Positions 11,117-23,300 of a stretch of 64,000 bases of DNA are shown one piece after another. Numbering within the stretch: position 1 is the stretch's first letter; every line of letters begins with the position of its first letter. Position numbers and translations under genes: made by a program. Source of the stretch: Sanguinoderma infundibulare (taxonomy: Eukaryota > Basidiomycota > Agaricomycetes > Polyporales > Polyporaceae). Below the pieces are notes generated by a model, which did not search any database, was not told where the DNA came from, and saw nothing but the letters and a program-made list of their open reading frames with translations. The DNA lies in contig JAVLRN010000006.1 of assembly GCA_032821775.1 (NCBI GenBank), positions 2,294,001 through 2,358,000 of the forward strand. The letters are read 5' to 3'.

Positions 11117-11688
11117 CTCTTCGCAACACAGCCAACAGCCCCTAAAATTCTGGCTGAAAGCACAAGCAGACTGATGATTCTTCCTCGGAGGTAGACGGCG
11201 ACGATGACGACGACTAGCCCTGATCACGGAGAAGCTTCTGCCATTTGGATGCACTGTATGAGTTGCTGTGAATGACGGTATGTTGTCAGTCGTCATGTAT
11301 CTTTTGTTTGAGGGAATGAGTCGATTGTATGGTGATCATGCCCGATCGAAGAAGAAGAAGGTAGTATTCGGTGTCGTACCCAAGGTCGCTAACCAGGGGC
11401 GGTGCTTAGAGAGCGCAATGCTCGGCGAACGCAAGGCACTCTGAACCACTTAGAACAGCCCGCGTGCCTTGCATCGCGGACTCATCCTGCAACCGTCCCA
11501 GCCGGAACCAAAAACAGCAAGCAACATAAAAGTTTGCCACCATAACCAGTAATATTCGTCCTATTCAACCAGTGACGGTACTCTCTCCACTCGAGTTCAA
11601 TGCCGAAGGAGGTTTACGGGACTTGCCTCGTTCCCCTATTTACATGACAAGCCACATCTTCCCTTATCTTTCTCTCTACTGCACAGAT
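11117..11688. other. upstream region of the BTB gene, no gene seen
   Basis: AT-balanced sequence with only short frames. It probably holds the promoter of the BTB gene that follows. An in-frame alternative ATG or leader could extend that gene to 11572. Confidence 0.4.
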
Positions 11689-12699
11689 ATGGCCCCGGGC
11701 GAGCAGGACAACCAGCAAAACTCGAGTAAATCGCCAGCCGAGCCCATCACTAACGAACATGAAGAACACTCCTCTCTTCGTGTAGCGTCTAGTCCGTTCG
11801 ACAATTTCCCCGGGGCCGACGTCATCCTGCGCAGCTCGGACAACGTAAATTTCCACGTCTTTCGCTGCATCCTCGCCATCGTATCCCCCGTCTTCGCCTC
11901 CATGTTCGCGCTCCCGCAGCCACCTGGAATTTCGGGCGCGAGTGTGCCCAAGGCGCTTCCGACCGTCGAGGTTTCCGAAACAAGTGCCACTTTGGAGGCC
12001 TTCCTCAAGCTCTGCTACCCTCTCCCCCTATCTCCTGCCTTCGCAACATTCGATGAAGCAAAGCGCATTCTCCAAGCGTTTCACAAATACGAAGTGTCCT
12101 GGCCTTCGCACCTGCTTCTCCCGTCGCTAATGCCACACGTCCGCGACAGTCCGCTCCGCGTCTACGCCGTCGCGGTGCGTTTCGGATTCGACGACCTCGC
12201 GCTGCTCGCCGCGCGTGAATCGCTCCTTCTCCAGCCGGAGGGGCTCACTCTGCGGTGCGCTGAGCTAGATGACATCAGCGCAACGGACTTCCAGCGGCTC
12301 CTGATTTACCGCCAGGGGGCGGTCGCTGCTGTAAACCACTTCACTGCGCGCTGGTGTCCCACCCCTGTGTGTCCGCGGTGGGTGTGGTTGACATGCTCAA
12401 CATGTGTAACACACATCAAATATTGTGGCGATCGGTCGACGTGCAATTGCGGGGTCGCACCGTGGTTCACGAACTACTGGAACCAGGTCTGGGAGGTGTT
12501 GGAGGCGACCCCGACGGCGAGTGCACTAAAGTGTTCTGCCGTCATGGACGCGACGAAGAGGTTGGGGGTTACCGCAAAGTGCAGTCAATGCCAAGGTGCC
12601 ATCTTGAAGGACATCCCGCGGTACTTGGAACAGCTCGGGTTTGGGTTGGAGGAGGAGATATCGCAGGTGTGTTCTTGTCAATCGCCTCGTAGTCCGTAA
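11689..12699 (+). CDS. BTB/POZ domain protein
   Basis: The 336-codon frame starts at ATG 11689, the first in-frame ATG with a good upstream A; the frame is open further up to 11572. The BTB/POZ fold is seen at roughly residues 40-130: ADVILRSSDNVNFHVFRCIL, SPVFASMFALP, then TLEAFLKLCYP. An alpha-helical region and a Cys-rich tail follow (CSTCVTHIKYC, CSQCQGAIL). BTB proteins of this Agaricomycete type are expanded in copy number and may serve as adaptors or nuclear factors; the exact role is unknown. A GTGTGT site near 12674 could begin a last intron, so the final 10 residues are uncertain. It converges with the HET gene 174 bp away. Confidence 0.8.
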   Translation: MAPGEQDNQQNSSKSPAEPITNEHEEHSSLRVASSPFDNFPGADVILRSSDNVNFHVFRCILAIVSPVFASMFALPQPPGISGASVPKALPTVEVSETSATLEAFLKLCYPLPLSPAFATFDEAKRILQAFHKYEVSWPSHLLLPSLMPHVRDSPLRVYAVAVRFGFDDLALLAARESLLLQPEGLTLRCAELDDISATDFQRLLIYRQGAVAAVNHFTARWCPTPVCPRWVWLTCSTCVTHIKYCGDRSTCNCGVAPWFTNYWNQVWEVLEATPTASALKCSAVMDATKRLGVTAKCSQCQGAILKDIPRYLEQLGFGLEEEISQVCSCQSPRSP

Positions 12700-12873
12700 C
12701 ACTGAGAGGATCACCGTAGATCAAGCTGAAGGAGAACTGAGGGCTCGGAGACAGACGTCCTGTTACCACCAAGGATCTGGCAGTTCTAGCCTATACAACA
12801 CATTGTATTTGTACCGTTTTTCTCGGTGGCTCAGGTGATGGTTTCACGAATCTCTTCAAGATCTGTAACGCCC

Positions 12874-15224
12874 TCAGTAAAAGCATTGACACATCATATA
12901 TGCTGCGCATTCACCTACGGACTCGGAAAGCAACTCATTGAGTCCCGACCCCCTACCTTTCCTAAAGAATCGGAATATGTTGAACTTCCTCAGGTGCAAC
13001 CACGGGCTCCTGAAGCTCCGGACTTCAAAACTCGGCTCGGAGTCCTCGGCCTCCTCTCCTTCCCCGCGGTCGTTGATCCAGAGTGGGGCCAAGTCGTGGT
13101 CCGTCTTAGGCAACCTCTCTCGGCTTCCTGCGGGCTTGTCCACACCGCCTGTGTACAACTGGATCTGCGACGACCGGGGCGACGCGGTGGGCGGTTGCAC
13201 GTCGCGTTCGACGCTGAGCTCGGCGTGGATGTAGTACCGGTCAACAGAGCAGTCGCTTTCCAGGGCGATATGCAGGGTCTCCACAAATCCTGCCACGGAT
13301 GGAAGCTCGACCGGTTTGAACGTGATCCACGAGCTGCCGCCACCCACACAGTACGCGACGTGTCTAGTGATCGTGATCGTCGCGTGCGAAGCAAAATCTG
13401 CTGATGTGGCGACATCCAGACTATGCGGGACGGTACTGGGATCGTAGGGGCCGAGATCGCGGAGAGAGTCGAGGGTGTGAGGGCCACGGACAGCCCACAA
13501 ACACAGCGGCAAGTCCCAGCGAGGTCGATGGACGATCGTCAGCTTGACGGACTCGTTCAGAGCGCAAGATGGCTCGGGCACGGAAGGACCATCCGTCTGA
13601 GCTCTTGGACTCGGAGCTTGCTTGGACAGGAGGAGGTTGTAGGTGGGGTCATCGAGGACGCGAGCAGCCGACTCGTAAAACTCGACGTGATAGCCTTGGG
13701 CTTGTAGGATCGCACGGGACGTCGGCGATAACGCGAGCACCCTCTCAGGCGCTTTTGTTTTGGCAACGCGGAAGGTGCGAAATGGGTCTGAGCTTGGCGT
13801 GCCGAGCCGCTGGGGTCGTTCGGGATGGCCCAAGTGAAAGCGTTTCACCCGCAACTGCGAGTGGAATCGTTTGATGTCCTTGGCCCTCAGCACGACGATC
13901 TGTTGGTACTGCCGCGGCCCGCGAGGAGAGTCGCCGGTGACTGGCAGCCAGCGGAGGAGCTCGGGGCTGGATTCCGTGACGCAAAAGCGAGCGAGCAAGT
14001 GGGGACCATGACTGGCACTGGTGCTGCAGGCGAGAAGGACAAGGTACCAGTTCTTCTTAGGTCCAGAAGGAGTGATCAAGGGGTTGTCGAGGCAGATGAC
14101 GGGAAATGTCGCCTGGACACCGAACGCGGATTGGACATGTCCTTGAAACAGGCGATCCTCGCCGTCGAGCCGCCGCAGGAGACGAAGGTACTCATGATAG
14201 GGAACGGCGTTAATGGTCGACCTCGCAAAGTTTGACGGAGAAGATGCGAAGAGGGAGGAGGTCGTCCTCGTTGTGCGGCGCTGACAATCCGCGACCCAGC
14301 GTCGACAAAGAAATTCGTCAACAGCCTTCGTGTACAGGGAGGTGTCCGACCAAGCAAAGAGGCTCTGGTCCGGGATGCGCTTCAGGATCTCCTCCTGCAG
14401 CTGTTGAAACGCGCGATCGCCCTCCCCGTAGAGCGTCGGTATGTTGATGTCGAAGATCCCAAGAAGCGAGTACGCACGATCCTCAACTCTCGTCGTCTCC
14501 CGTGCTGCCGCCCAAGACATCCGCCGCGCGACGCTGATCCGGTTGAGCGGGGTCTTGCAAAGCAAGACCTCGCGATCGATGGTCGTGATCGCCTGCAGTA
14601 GTTCCGTCAGCGTCACTTTGGTCCCCAGCGCGCGCCATCCACAAGACAGGAAGACGATGCGGCGAGGCGCGATGAGCTCTTGGAGAGTCCATCCGCGCTT
14701 GAACCACCTGGACAGGCGGAATGCGGAATCCTTGGCGTTCAGCACGGCGTAGCATAGGTCCGGGACGTCTACGAGGTAGACGTAGCACATGTCCGCGTCG
14801 CGGTACCATAAATACATCGAGTTGATCGCCTCGGACAATTCGGAACTGCTTGACTTGTCGATGCAGCAGGAGTCGATCCAGATGTAGCGGTAGCCGTTCA
14901 GACGCGCGGTTTCGCATGCGCTGCGAATCTTGGTAGATAGTCGAGGATCGTCCCAGATGGATTCCGGGGCTGTCGAAGGATGCTACAGACGCAACTGTAA
15001 GTACAATCTGTTGAGAAGGAATGACAACTGCCTACCTGGAGGGCGACACGGAGGGCGTTCTTCAGACACCCCTTTTCGTCGTACATTTCTTGGATCGCCC
15101 TGAGCTCTTGGTAAGTCTGCTCTCCTTCGGATGACCACGTGTGAGAAAGTATAGCATATCGAGGCCGGGATTGTGGGCTGAAGGACTCTACAAAGTGGGC
15201 TGTGGTGGTATCTAAAAGGCGCAT
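12874..15224 (-). CDS. HET-domain protein (heterokaryon-incompatibility type)
   Basis: Two exons, complement(12874..14982, 15036..15224), separated by a 53-bp GT..AG intron in phase 0, give 765 residues. The N-terminus MRLLDTTTAHFV and the block RPRYAILSHTW are the typical HET start. The rest of the domain follows: NGYRYIWIDSCCIDK, LSEAINSMYLWYRDA, RGWTLQELIAP and EDRAYSLLGIFD. HET proteins trigger cell death or arrest after fusion of unlike mycelia; many are general immune-like sensors. The long C-terminus (about 500 residues) has no fold I recognise and may hold the partner or sensing part. The longer upstream frame on this strand is 5' UTR, because the family starts at MRLL. It lies head-to-tail behind the sugar transporter. 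Confidence 0.88.
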
Positions 15225-15559
15225 TACACTTGAACACGGTAAGGCATCATCGCGCGTCAGAAAGGAAGCAAGCTGGAGATAGGGCGGAATCGTACAATTC
15301 GAGAGCGCCGCTGATTCGACACGGTGGGAGGCAGAAAAGTCTTGAAGGTGAAGACGAAGGAGGAGCTCTACCGTCTCTTGGATGGTATTAATAACACTTG
15401 CCTCGTGTATGTGGAAGTAGGCTGTGTACACCGCCGGGAAGGGAGTCGAAGATCTCATGTGAACGATGTCGTCACGTAAGTTATGAAATACACTGTAAAA
15501 GTCCGAATCAAATCAAGCAAGGTACAACGGGAGTCCCCTCGAGCAGGCCACGACGGGAA

Positions 15560-18199
15560 TTATGCGGCACCCAAGTCGGCAGGGGAATAGGTCTTCTCTC
15601 CAATGGCACCCTCGTGCTCGTACAGCGGCGGCATATTGCCCACCTTCATCCGGAAGACGTACTTCTTGATATTGTGCACGAACGCCTTGGACTGGTACGC
15701 AGCATGCGTACGCGTCGGGACGCTGAAAACTGTAAGGAACGGGTTAGTGTATGCACGACGAGGGGATATCGAAATAGGCAGTACCTTGGTCTAACTCTTC
15801 TAACGAGAGCGCCTTCGTCTCTGGAACGAAGAGCAGTGCGACGAAGAATCCGACGATGCTATCCACGATGATTAGAACACATCCGACGGCTATAGTAAAA
15901 GGAGCAACACGCACTTCCATCCGGCAAACCATCCAAACATTCCTTGAGACGTCCATGCTCCAATCAGCGCCGGCACGGTCAGCGCGATAACGAAATTGCT
16001 AGACGGAAAATTAGTCGAGCTTATCACAGGTAGCGAGTGGCTGTACTCACAAGAACCAGAGCAACGCAGTCGCCAATGACATGCCGATATCGCGTACATA
16101 TAACGGGAATGCTTCGGCGGAGTACTAATAAGAGACTGTGAATACCCCTTAGAACACGCAGTACGACGCACGTAACTCACCGTGAAAGGCACAGGCCCCT
16201 CCCCGGGCGAGTATGCGGCAGTATATAAGTATATACCGAGAGCGATGACGCCTATATGCGCAGGATTTGACTGAGGGATCCAGCTAAGATGCAACAGAAA
16301 CCACGGTCAGAGTGCAGGACGGAAGGAAACAAAATGACAGACACGTACAATGCGAAACCCGTCATGAGGAGCATGGCGGCCATGAGCGGGAACGAGACGA
16401 GCAAGAGGTTCCTCCGCCCAAACGTGTCGATTGTCCACACGGCAGGAGCGGCGAAAACAAAGTTGACCGCGCCGAAGCCAAAGGACGCAAGGAGGGCGGC
16501 CGTCTGGCTAAAACCCCCGATGACGAAGATGTTCGAGCTGTAATACGCGATTGCGTTGATGCCGCAGAATTGTTGCCTGAAACGACGTGGTATAAGATCC
16601 TTGAAAAGGGCAATAGGCGAGCAGAGAAGGCGCATACATGAACATGACGATCGAGGACGCGAGCGTGGCGCGCCGGTTCCGCGGGACGGTGAACAGCTCA
16701 AAGAACTTGTTCCGAGTGCTTTGCTTGATTTCATTCTCTGCCTCGAGCAATACATGAATATCTGGAAGACACAATCAACGAAGAGTCATGGCGAGGAACG
16801 GAGTAGAACCAAAGATCGGGACACACAGTATAGATCGCGCGCAGCTTGAAGGTCAGTGTGCCTTAGGCGGCGAAGAGACTCAAACGCCTTGGGGTACCGC
16901 CCCTTCATCATGTACCAACGGGGAGACTCTGGACAGAAGTAAATTTGAACAGCGATGATGAGCGCTGGAACACCGGCCTATATGCGCAGTGGTAAGTTTC
17001 TCGCAGTACGCAGATAGTCAGAGGGGAAGGTATCTACTCACGCTTCCAAGCATGAGCCTCCAGTTGAGGCCTCGAATGCCGCTGCTGTCCGGGATCTTCT
17101 GGAAGGCGACGTCGACAACGTATCCAAACATGATGCCAAATGCCGTCCACGTCTGCCACATCATGACAAGGGCACCTCGGATAAGCGGCGGAGCGCACCT
17201 GCAGGTCAGACGACGCAACCGTGTTAGAATCGGCGCGCATACATTCGCTCGCCAAATACTCGATGAACATACTCAGCGGAGTAAACGGGGACGGTCGCGC
17301 TCTTCGGGCCAATGCCGATGCCGAGGAAGAATCGTGCGACAAACAGGTGTGGCCAGGAGTTTGTGACGCCTTGCCAAATGCATGTGGCGAAGGAGAAGAT
17401 GGCGGCGACGAAGATCGTGCCGCGCCGGCCAAACCATTTGTTGAGCTGCAGTGAACAGGAAGAAAGAAGTCAGTCGAGAGCACCAGAGCCACAGCTCGTT
17501 ATTAGAGCATACCGGGTCGGTCAACCAGCAGCCGAGGACAGCGCAACATAGCTAAGTTTATATAGATCAGCATGTACGGGTACCGAGGCAAAGACGAGAG
17601 GGGTCAACTCACGTAGGGCGCTGAAGTGATGAGGCCCTGGAGCCACTGATTCTTGTTCATTCCAGTCCCTGGCGGGCCAGGGTCGATACCGAACTGCTTC
17701 GGGAAGAATAGGTTGGCGCCGTTGACGACCGCCTCGTCCATCTGAAGAGGACATAAGCATGTGAGTATATGCGTCCACTCGGGGTAAACAAGGTACGTAC
17801 TCCTTGCACAGCAGCCGCGAACGAGCACATGATAACGAGGTAGTAAAGCATTGCAGGCTGGTCCCACTTGTGTGTGATCTCGCGCCTAAGCGCAATGCGG
17901 TCCTGCTCCGTGAGCAGCGGCAGGCTTTCGAACGCGGCGGGGTCCTGTGCGACGAGCGCTCCCTTCTGAATCGTCTCGGTGTACTCCGCTAGGTCGTGCG
18001 CGGCTGCAAATGTCGCTGCGTGCGCCAATAGTTGCTCGTGTGAGAGACCGGCAAGAGGATGTGCGAGTTTCGCATTGAGGTTCTCCGGGGGCAGCTTGGG
18101 AACCGGCAGCGGAGACTCCACTTGCTCAATGAAGGAACCGCGACCTTCGAGCTCGGAGGCGTCATCCGATGGTAGTTCAGGCCTTGCGTCGTATGACAT
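15560..18199 (-). CDS. MFS sugar/polyol transporter, 13 exons
   Basis: Exons run complement(15560..15729, 15785..15858, 15915..15998, 16051..16124, 16181..16283, 16349..16576, 16638..16761, 16827..16977, 17042..17198, 17273..17445, 17513..17551, 17613..17741, 17801..18199). All phases agree and give 634 residues. An N-terminal cytosolic stretch of about 100 residues precedes the membrane segments. Sugar-porter signatures are present: [35 protein letters not shown], and [12 protein letters not shown] near the end. The last exon ends YSPADLGAA. It should be a proton-coupled plasma-membrane transporter of a sugar or polyol; the substrate cannot be read. One exon is only 39 bp. It diverges from the YTP1-like gene over 1.2 kb. 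Confidence 0.92.
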
Positions 18200-19399
18200 T
18201 GCGAGCGACCAGAGAAGTGGAAGGGGAAAGGAAGCGAGGTGAGGTCACGTCGAAGAATCGACGGAATATAACGGCTTACGGGCTCCACTGTTTGGTCTCG
18301 GATCAGCTGTGTCGCTGCGGGAGAGTGCGCTCACTATGGGGAGAGTTGTGTCCACACCCGCGCATGCATTAACGCTGCGTTGGAACGAACCCCAAAACTT
18401 TCCGCCGACGGCAAGAGATAAAGCCTTTCGTAAATCCCGGCGGGGAGACGGTGCGCACATGCTGCCAGAAGATAGCGTGACGCGGACATTGGATAGAGCG
18501 ACAATAGAAGAGTTGCCCTGCACTCCAGGGAACTGAATTAGAGCTCGACGTTACCGCGGATTTGCGTCGTCGAAGCGTGATGAGTCGTTCTGGTGAGCGC
18601 GCAAGAACCTGCGGCGCACTCATCCAGCTTTGACATATGATCCAAGGCGTCTGCGCCAAGCGCAATGCACAGGAACACCCGAGGCGAGGATGCCGACATA
18701 GGCGGTGTGGTCCACCTAAAAGATACATCCGTGTGTGACCGGCAAGTATGATGTCGAAGGTGGAGAAGTACTCGCCTAGTATAGTCACGAGGAGCCATGA
18801 GGTGCGAGATGCAGGCCGTGCTAACACCACCAGGGAACGCACCGCCAGTACTCCACTACACTGAGGCAGTCCTGAGTATAGGAAAGTGGGTGTAGTTGAC
18901 CGGTATACTGGAGATTGGTCTGTTACAGAATGACAAGCGAGTGGAGCGTGCTGATGACGAGATGGTCGGCAGAGGTGGACTGTGGCAGCCCAGTGGAGCA
19001 CTCGCAGCGCTGGCACGTTGACGCTGTTAAAGATGTTGGGCGGTTGTCCTCTTGTGCCATTGTATGCTGCCTGCACCTAGGAACGGGACGCAAAAGAGAG
19101 ACGGAGAGATGATGGTGGTCATTGTTCAAGTGCGGATCTCTCTCGAGCTCGTAGATCTCTTCCCCAGCGCTGACAAGCGTGGTAAGCGTAATGAGAAAAT
19201 CTATTAGATCAATCTCCCGATCTTGCGTAATCCGAGCGGCTCGGGGCCTCGGCAACCCACGGCGCGTTTGCCCGCTCTCCCTCCTCTGTCCGCCGTCCGA
19301 GTCCTGCTCCCCTGCTCTCGCCTCTGACGCTGCGCTCTAGCTGGTCGCCATACGGGAAGAACCAGGGACCAGCTACTTCTTCTCTTCTGTTTCTCCGTC
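18200..19399. other. shared divergent promoter region
   Basis: A 1.2-kb gap separates the starts of the transporter (minus) and the YTP1-like gene (plus). Some long open frames cross it, but none has a domain, introns or a matching start. Regulatory sequence for both genes is the simplest reading. Confidence 0.4.
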
Positions 19400-21360
19400 A
19401 TGCCCCGCCGCATACCAATAGTTTTGCCTCTCCTTTTCTTGACGGCCGCCACCCTCGGACATGAGCATTTGGACGAACTGACCGAGGAGCAGAAGAATGC
19501 GCCCATAGACACCATCCTCTGGTTGCACATCTTCCTGCAAGCCACCGTATGGGGTGTTCTGTTCCCGACCGGGATGGTACTGGGCCTCTCACGGAGCAGA
19601 TGGCACGTACCATTGCAAGTATGTGGATTTCCTTCGGTACGATGAAACGCTACCGACCTCCTGCCAGAGCACAGGCTTTGTTCTCACTGCTGCAGGATAC
19701 GTCCTCGGGCACTCACATGGGGGGCGTATGTTTCTCGACGGAGCGCATGGGACGATGGCCAGCATCCTCTTCGTCCCGATTGCCCTCCAGCTCTCCCTCG
19801 GCATTTACCTCAAGCTCCACATCCACGAGCAGACGGTTAGGCCATGGGCAGTGAGGCTGCATGGTGTGGTGGGGAAGGCGTACCCCGTCTTGGCCTGGGT
19901 GCAGATGTTGTTCGGTGCGATCACGTTCAGGGAGTACTGCCGCGGCGGGAATCTCGGGCAGTGTCTCGCGCACTACATCATGGTGTGTTTCATATCGAGT
20001 GATTTCATTTCCGGCCTTGAATTTGAACCGTGTGGTTTCTCAGGGGAGCGGATTTATCGCATATGGCACTATCATGGCGATACTGTTGCTCGTCGGTGAG
20101 TCGTGGGTGCGCCGCAGTGGTCGCAGCCCCGATTGGTGGGATTCGTGGATCATCTTGCTCTGGGTAGGTCGGAATAATTTTTGGACCCATCTGTCTAACG
20201 TTTACCGGCACTCTCGCCATTGTAGGGTATTGGTACGCATTCTAAGCTGTTGGTCGGGAACACCTTGGCTTACGGCTGGCTGTTTAGTCAACACATTCAC
20301 CGAGCACCGTGGAGCCGTTTGGTCTGTGAAGGACATGCAACATACGTACGTCACGGTCTCTCGCTTTTCGTGAGACCGCGCTTACACATTTGTTTAGAAT
20401 CCTAGGCGTTCTCTGTATGTATGCACCGCATATATGCAGGATTTGTGTTCTGATCTCGACTAGGGTGGGCAGGAGGCATTCTTGGAATCTTTCTTTCTCG
20501 TAACAACCAGGTTAGTGGTAATCGTCTTCGACTGCAATCATCGACTAACGTCTCCTGTAGAGATCCGTCGTGCCTTCACTCATGTCGGTTACTCGCGCCG
20601 TCTTTGGCATGCGATATAGTACTTACTTTTCTTCACGTCTAGTATTATCCTCACTGGGTGGGCCATGTCCGATCATACCCAAGTACTTGTGCTCTCTACG
20701 AAGGTTTGTTAGTTGCAGCGCCTCTTGACCTGACCCAAATCACTTATACTTCAAACGCAGGTCCATGCCATCTTTGGGTACACGCTGATGTCCGCTGGTC
20801 TTGCTCGTATCATCGAGATCTGCTTTGTTGCACCAAAGTATAGCCAAGATGTTGGCGACAGCGATTCGCATAGCGAACACACGTTGGATGCCAATCGCGA
20901 CGATAATTCCAACGGCGTCACTAGCCCATCGCGCGCTTTCAGACATCTGCCACCTTTCGTGAGTCTTGACATTTTGGAGGACTACATGCGCTTCTGACAG
21001 CGCATTTTAGCTGCTCGTAGCATCTGGTCTGCTCTTCATGTCTGCAACGGACGAGGAGCTCGAATTCGTGAACGGCGAGGGCATGGACCACGTCACGTAT
21101 ATCTTAATCATGTTCAGGTGCGTCTGCATTCCTCCCTGAGCTCCCGCATCTGGTCCATGACATGTGTCTTCCTTAGCATCGCGTTTATCATGTACGCTCT
21201 AATCGTCTCCCTCATACACCTGTACTCGATAAGCGGGCGCAATGCCACCCGACCTGGCGCAGACGGGTCCATCGAGCTCGCGTCCGCGAACAAGTGGTAC
21301 GCACCGGTCCCCGTCACCCCCATGGAGCCCGCAAGCCACGTCATTGGTGACGATGACTGA
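19400..21360 (+). CDS. YTP1-like multi-pass membrane protein (DUF2427 type), 12 exons
   Basis: Exons are join(19400..19618, 19668..19982, 20044..20163, 20226..20232, 20288..20345, 20398..20414, 20464..20510, 20561..20583, 20643..20703, 20761..20958, 21011..21117, 21177..21360), giving 451 residues with all phases consistent. A signal peptide ([12 protein letters not shown]) is followed by [11 protein letters not shown] and a series of hydrophobic helices with conserved histidines ([29 protein letters not shown]). This is the DUF2427 plus YTP1 C-terminal layout. The yeast homologue is a membrane protein of unknown function. Three exons are tiny: 7, 17 and 23 nt. Confidence 0.88.
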
Positions 21361-23300
21361 CCTGGATTCTCTGTCCGCACGTATGCATATGGAGCGGACG
21401 ATGCTGTGGTTTGTGCTGTACTGTTTGCCGTGTTTGTTGTAAACCTGGATGTTGTATATCTGGTCGTCTTGACCTTCCATCCTATGCATACTACATTCTA
21501 ATGCGATGATAGAGCCACTGTATCAAATTCCTTGTTTCTGTTGTGGCGGAGGCTCCATGTCATCGGGGTGGGTAACGCGGGATGCAATGTTTGGCGGATG
21601 TGGTTTGGTTGACGAATTGTGGGTAGTGTCTTGACTAAATATCCATCACGTCGACTGACAACGTTCTAACCCATCATGGCAAACTACAGCTCGTGTTCCA
21701 CCATTGCGCACTGCATGACATTGCCTGTAGGCTCTCCGGACCCGACCTGCAGCTCAGACATCGGAGACTTCTGGAAGTACAGAAACACGCTAACGAACTT
21801 CCGGCGGCGCTGGCTTGCAAAAAGGGCCGCGTCTAACCTCTCTAACCTCTCTAGGCCCGTGTAATTCGCCGAAGCTAGACTTTATGTGAGTGGAATGCCA
21901 CGTCACCCGTCGATACACAGTGCTAAATTCGAGGATATATGCCCGCACGGCCGGTAAGCCTCACTCACGTCGCTCTCAAGACGCGCGTCTCTGAGTCATC
22001 CCCCCACCGCAGTCTGACTGCCGCCCAGGCCACCCTTCCGCCCGACGTCGACCACGTTTATCCACGATTTTTCCTCATCGCCTCCATCCGGACGCAATTC
22101 GAGAGCGGGCTTGTGCGCCTGGGAACTCGTGCTGGAGTCCGAGTCTCCGCCCAGGACGGCCTGAAAGCCGCCGACCCGGCAGTTCGTGGGGTGCTGCAGG
22201 AGCTTGTCTCGGCGGATGGCAAGTGCCGCGGGATCCAATCACCCGCGACCCAGAGCGTCCTGCGTGTGGGTTGAACCGTCTATTCCAGATCTACGGCGGT
22301 CCGATTCGATTCGGAGAGACAGGTAGACTGAGTGGCGTGGTGATCGAAGGAGGTCTAGACGAGTGTAGGTATCGATTGTTGTTTGGGTTGCTGTCTGTTG
22401 GTGAGCTTTCGGACAATTTGTGCGGTGTGTAGAGGCTGAGATATTTGGCATCGTAGCGTTCGAAAGGGTGATCAACTGCCTACGTTGAGCGACTGTGTCG
22501 AACGAGACTGGTCAGACGCCTTCTACCACTATCACCGACTCACCGCTTGTGTTTCTCCGACATTCCAACTGCCTTCGCCGCAGCCTGCATTCCGGTGTAG
22601 CTGTACACCGAGGACCCAAGGAACCTGTATACACATCGATCGCGGTGAGTGTGCGGTGCACATCAGGCAGACTCGGAGCGTAAGCAGAAGTTTCGGGTAC
22701 AGGGTGTTGGAATTTCAGTGACAACATCGCAGCTCGCCCTAGAAGTTCTCGTGGGCATTACGTGGCGCGATGCCTTGCGGTTCGAGTCGAGAGCTTCTCT
22801 TCCGAATGACTGCCATATTTGTACTGCTTTGAGCAGCCGCAATACCCAACGCGGACTCCCGCTGCCGCCACGAGTAGCGAATGATTCGCGAAAAGACGTG
22901 GACAACCCCGCGGTGCGTGTCTTTGTAGAAGCGAGTTGAATGGTGGTCGAAGCTAATATCCACGCGTGCTGCAGCCGCAGCCGACCTCGAAGTGAGGACG
23001 CGCGTCCGGGACAAAGGATCCTTCAGCGACATTCCCCTTCCGATCTTGATGCGCCTGCAGGCAAGGAAACGTGTCTGACTGGGTGCATTCGGTGCCGCCG
23101 GAGCGAGTACGCATGTACCTGTACAGGCGATGCAGATCCAAGACAAGGGAGGCCTGCTGGGCCACAGTACTTCGTCCCGCGAGCTATTCATTGGCTGCGG
23201 TATACTTTTCGCGTACAACCTCCTTCCGCTCTGAATCTTGCCATCTACGTTCACGACGCTTTTCTTCCAAGTTTCCTGCCTACATCTAACATTCGGCGCA
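21361..23300. other. long intergenic stretch, no supported gene
   Basis: Nearly 2 kb with only short or domain-free frames on both strands. The right part probably holds the promoter of the C2H2 gene. A long minus-strand frame (22739-23323) has no recognisable motif and no credible gene structure, so I left it out. Confidence 0.4.

Noticed and set aside
12826..14235. Plus-strand frames opposite the HET gene
   Set aside because: They are shadows of a conserved HET protein on the minus strand.
14898..15458. 186-codon minus-strand frame starting upstream of the HET start
   Set aside because: The HET family begins at MRLL. The upstream part is not conserved and the downstream part reads through the intron.
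18369..19076. 235-codon minus-strand frame between the transporter and the YTP1-like gene
   Set aside because: No motif or intron structure; it lies in the divergent promoter region.
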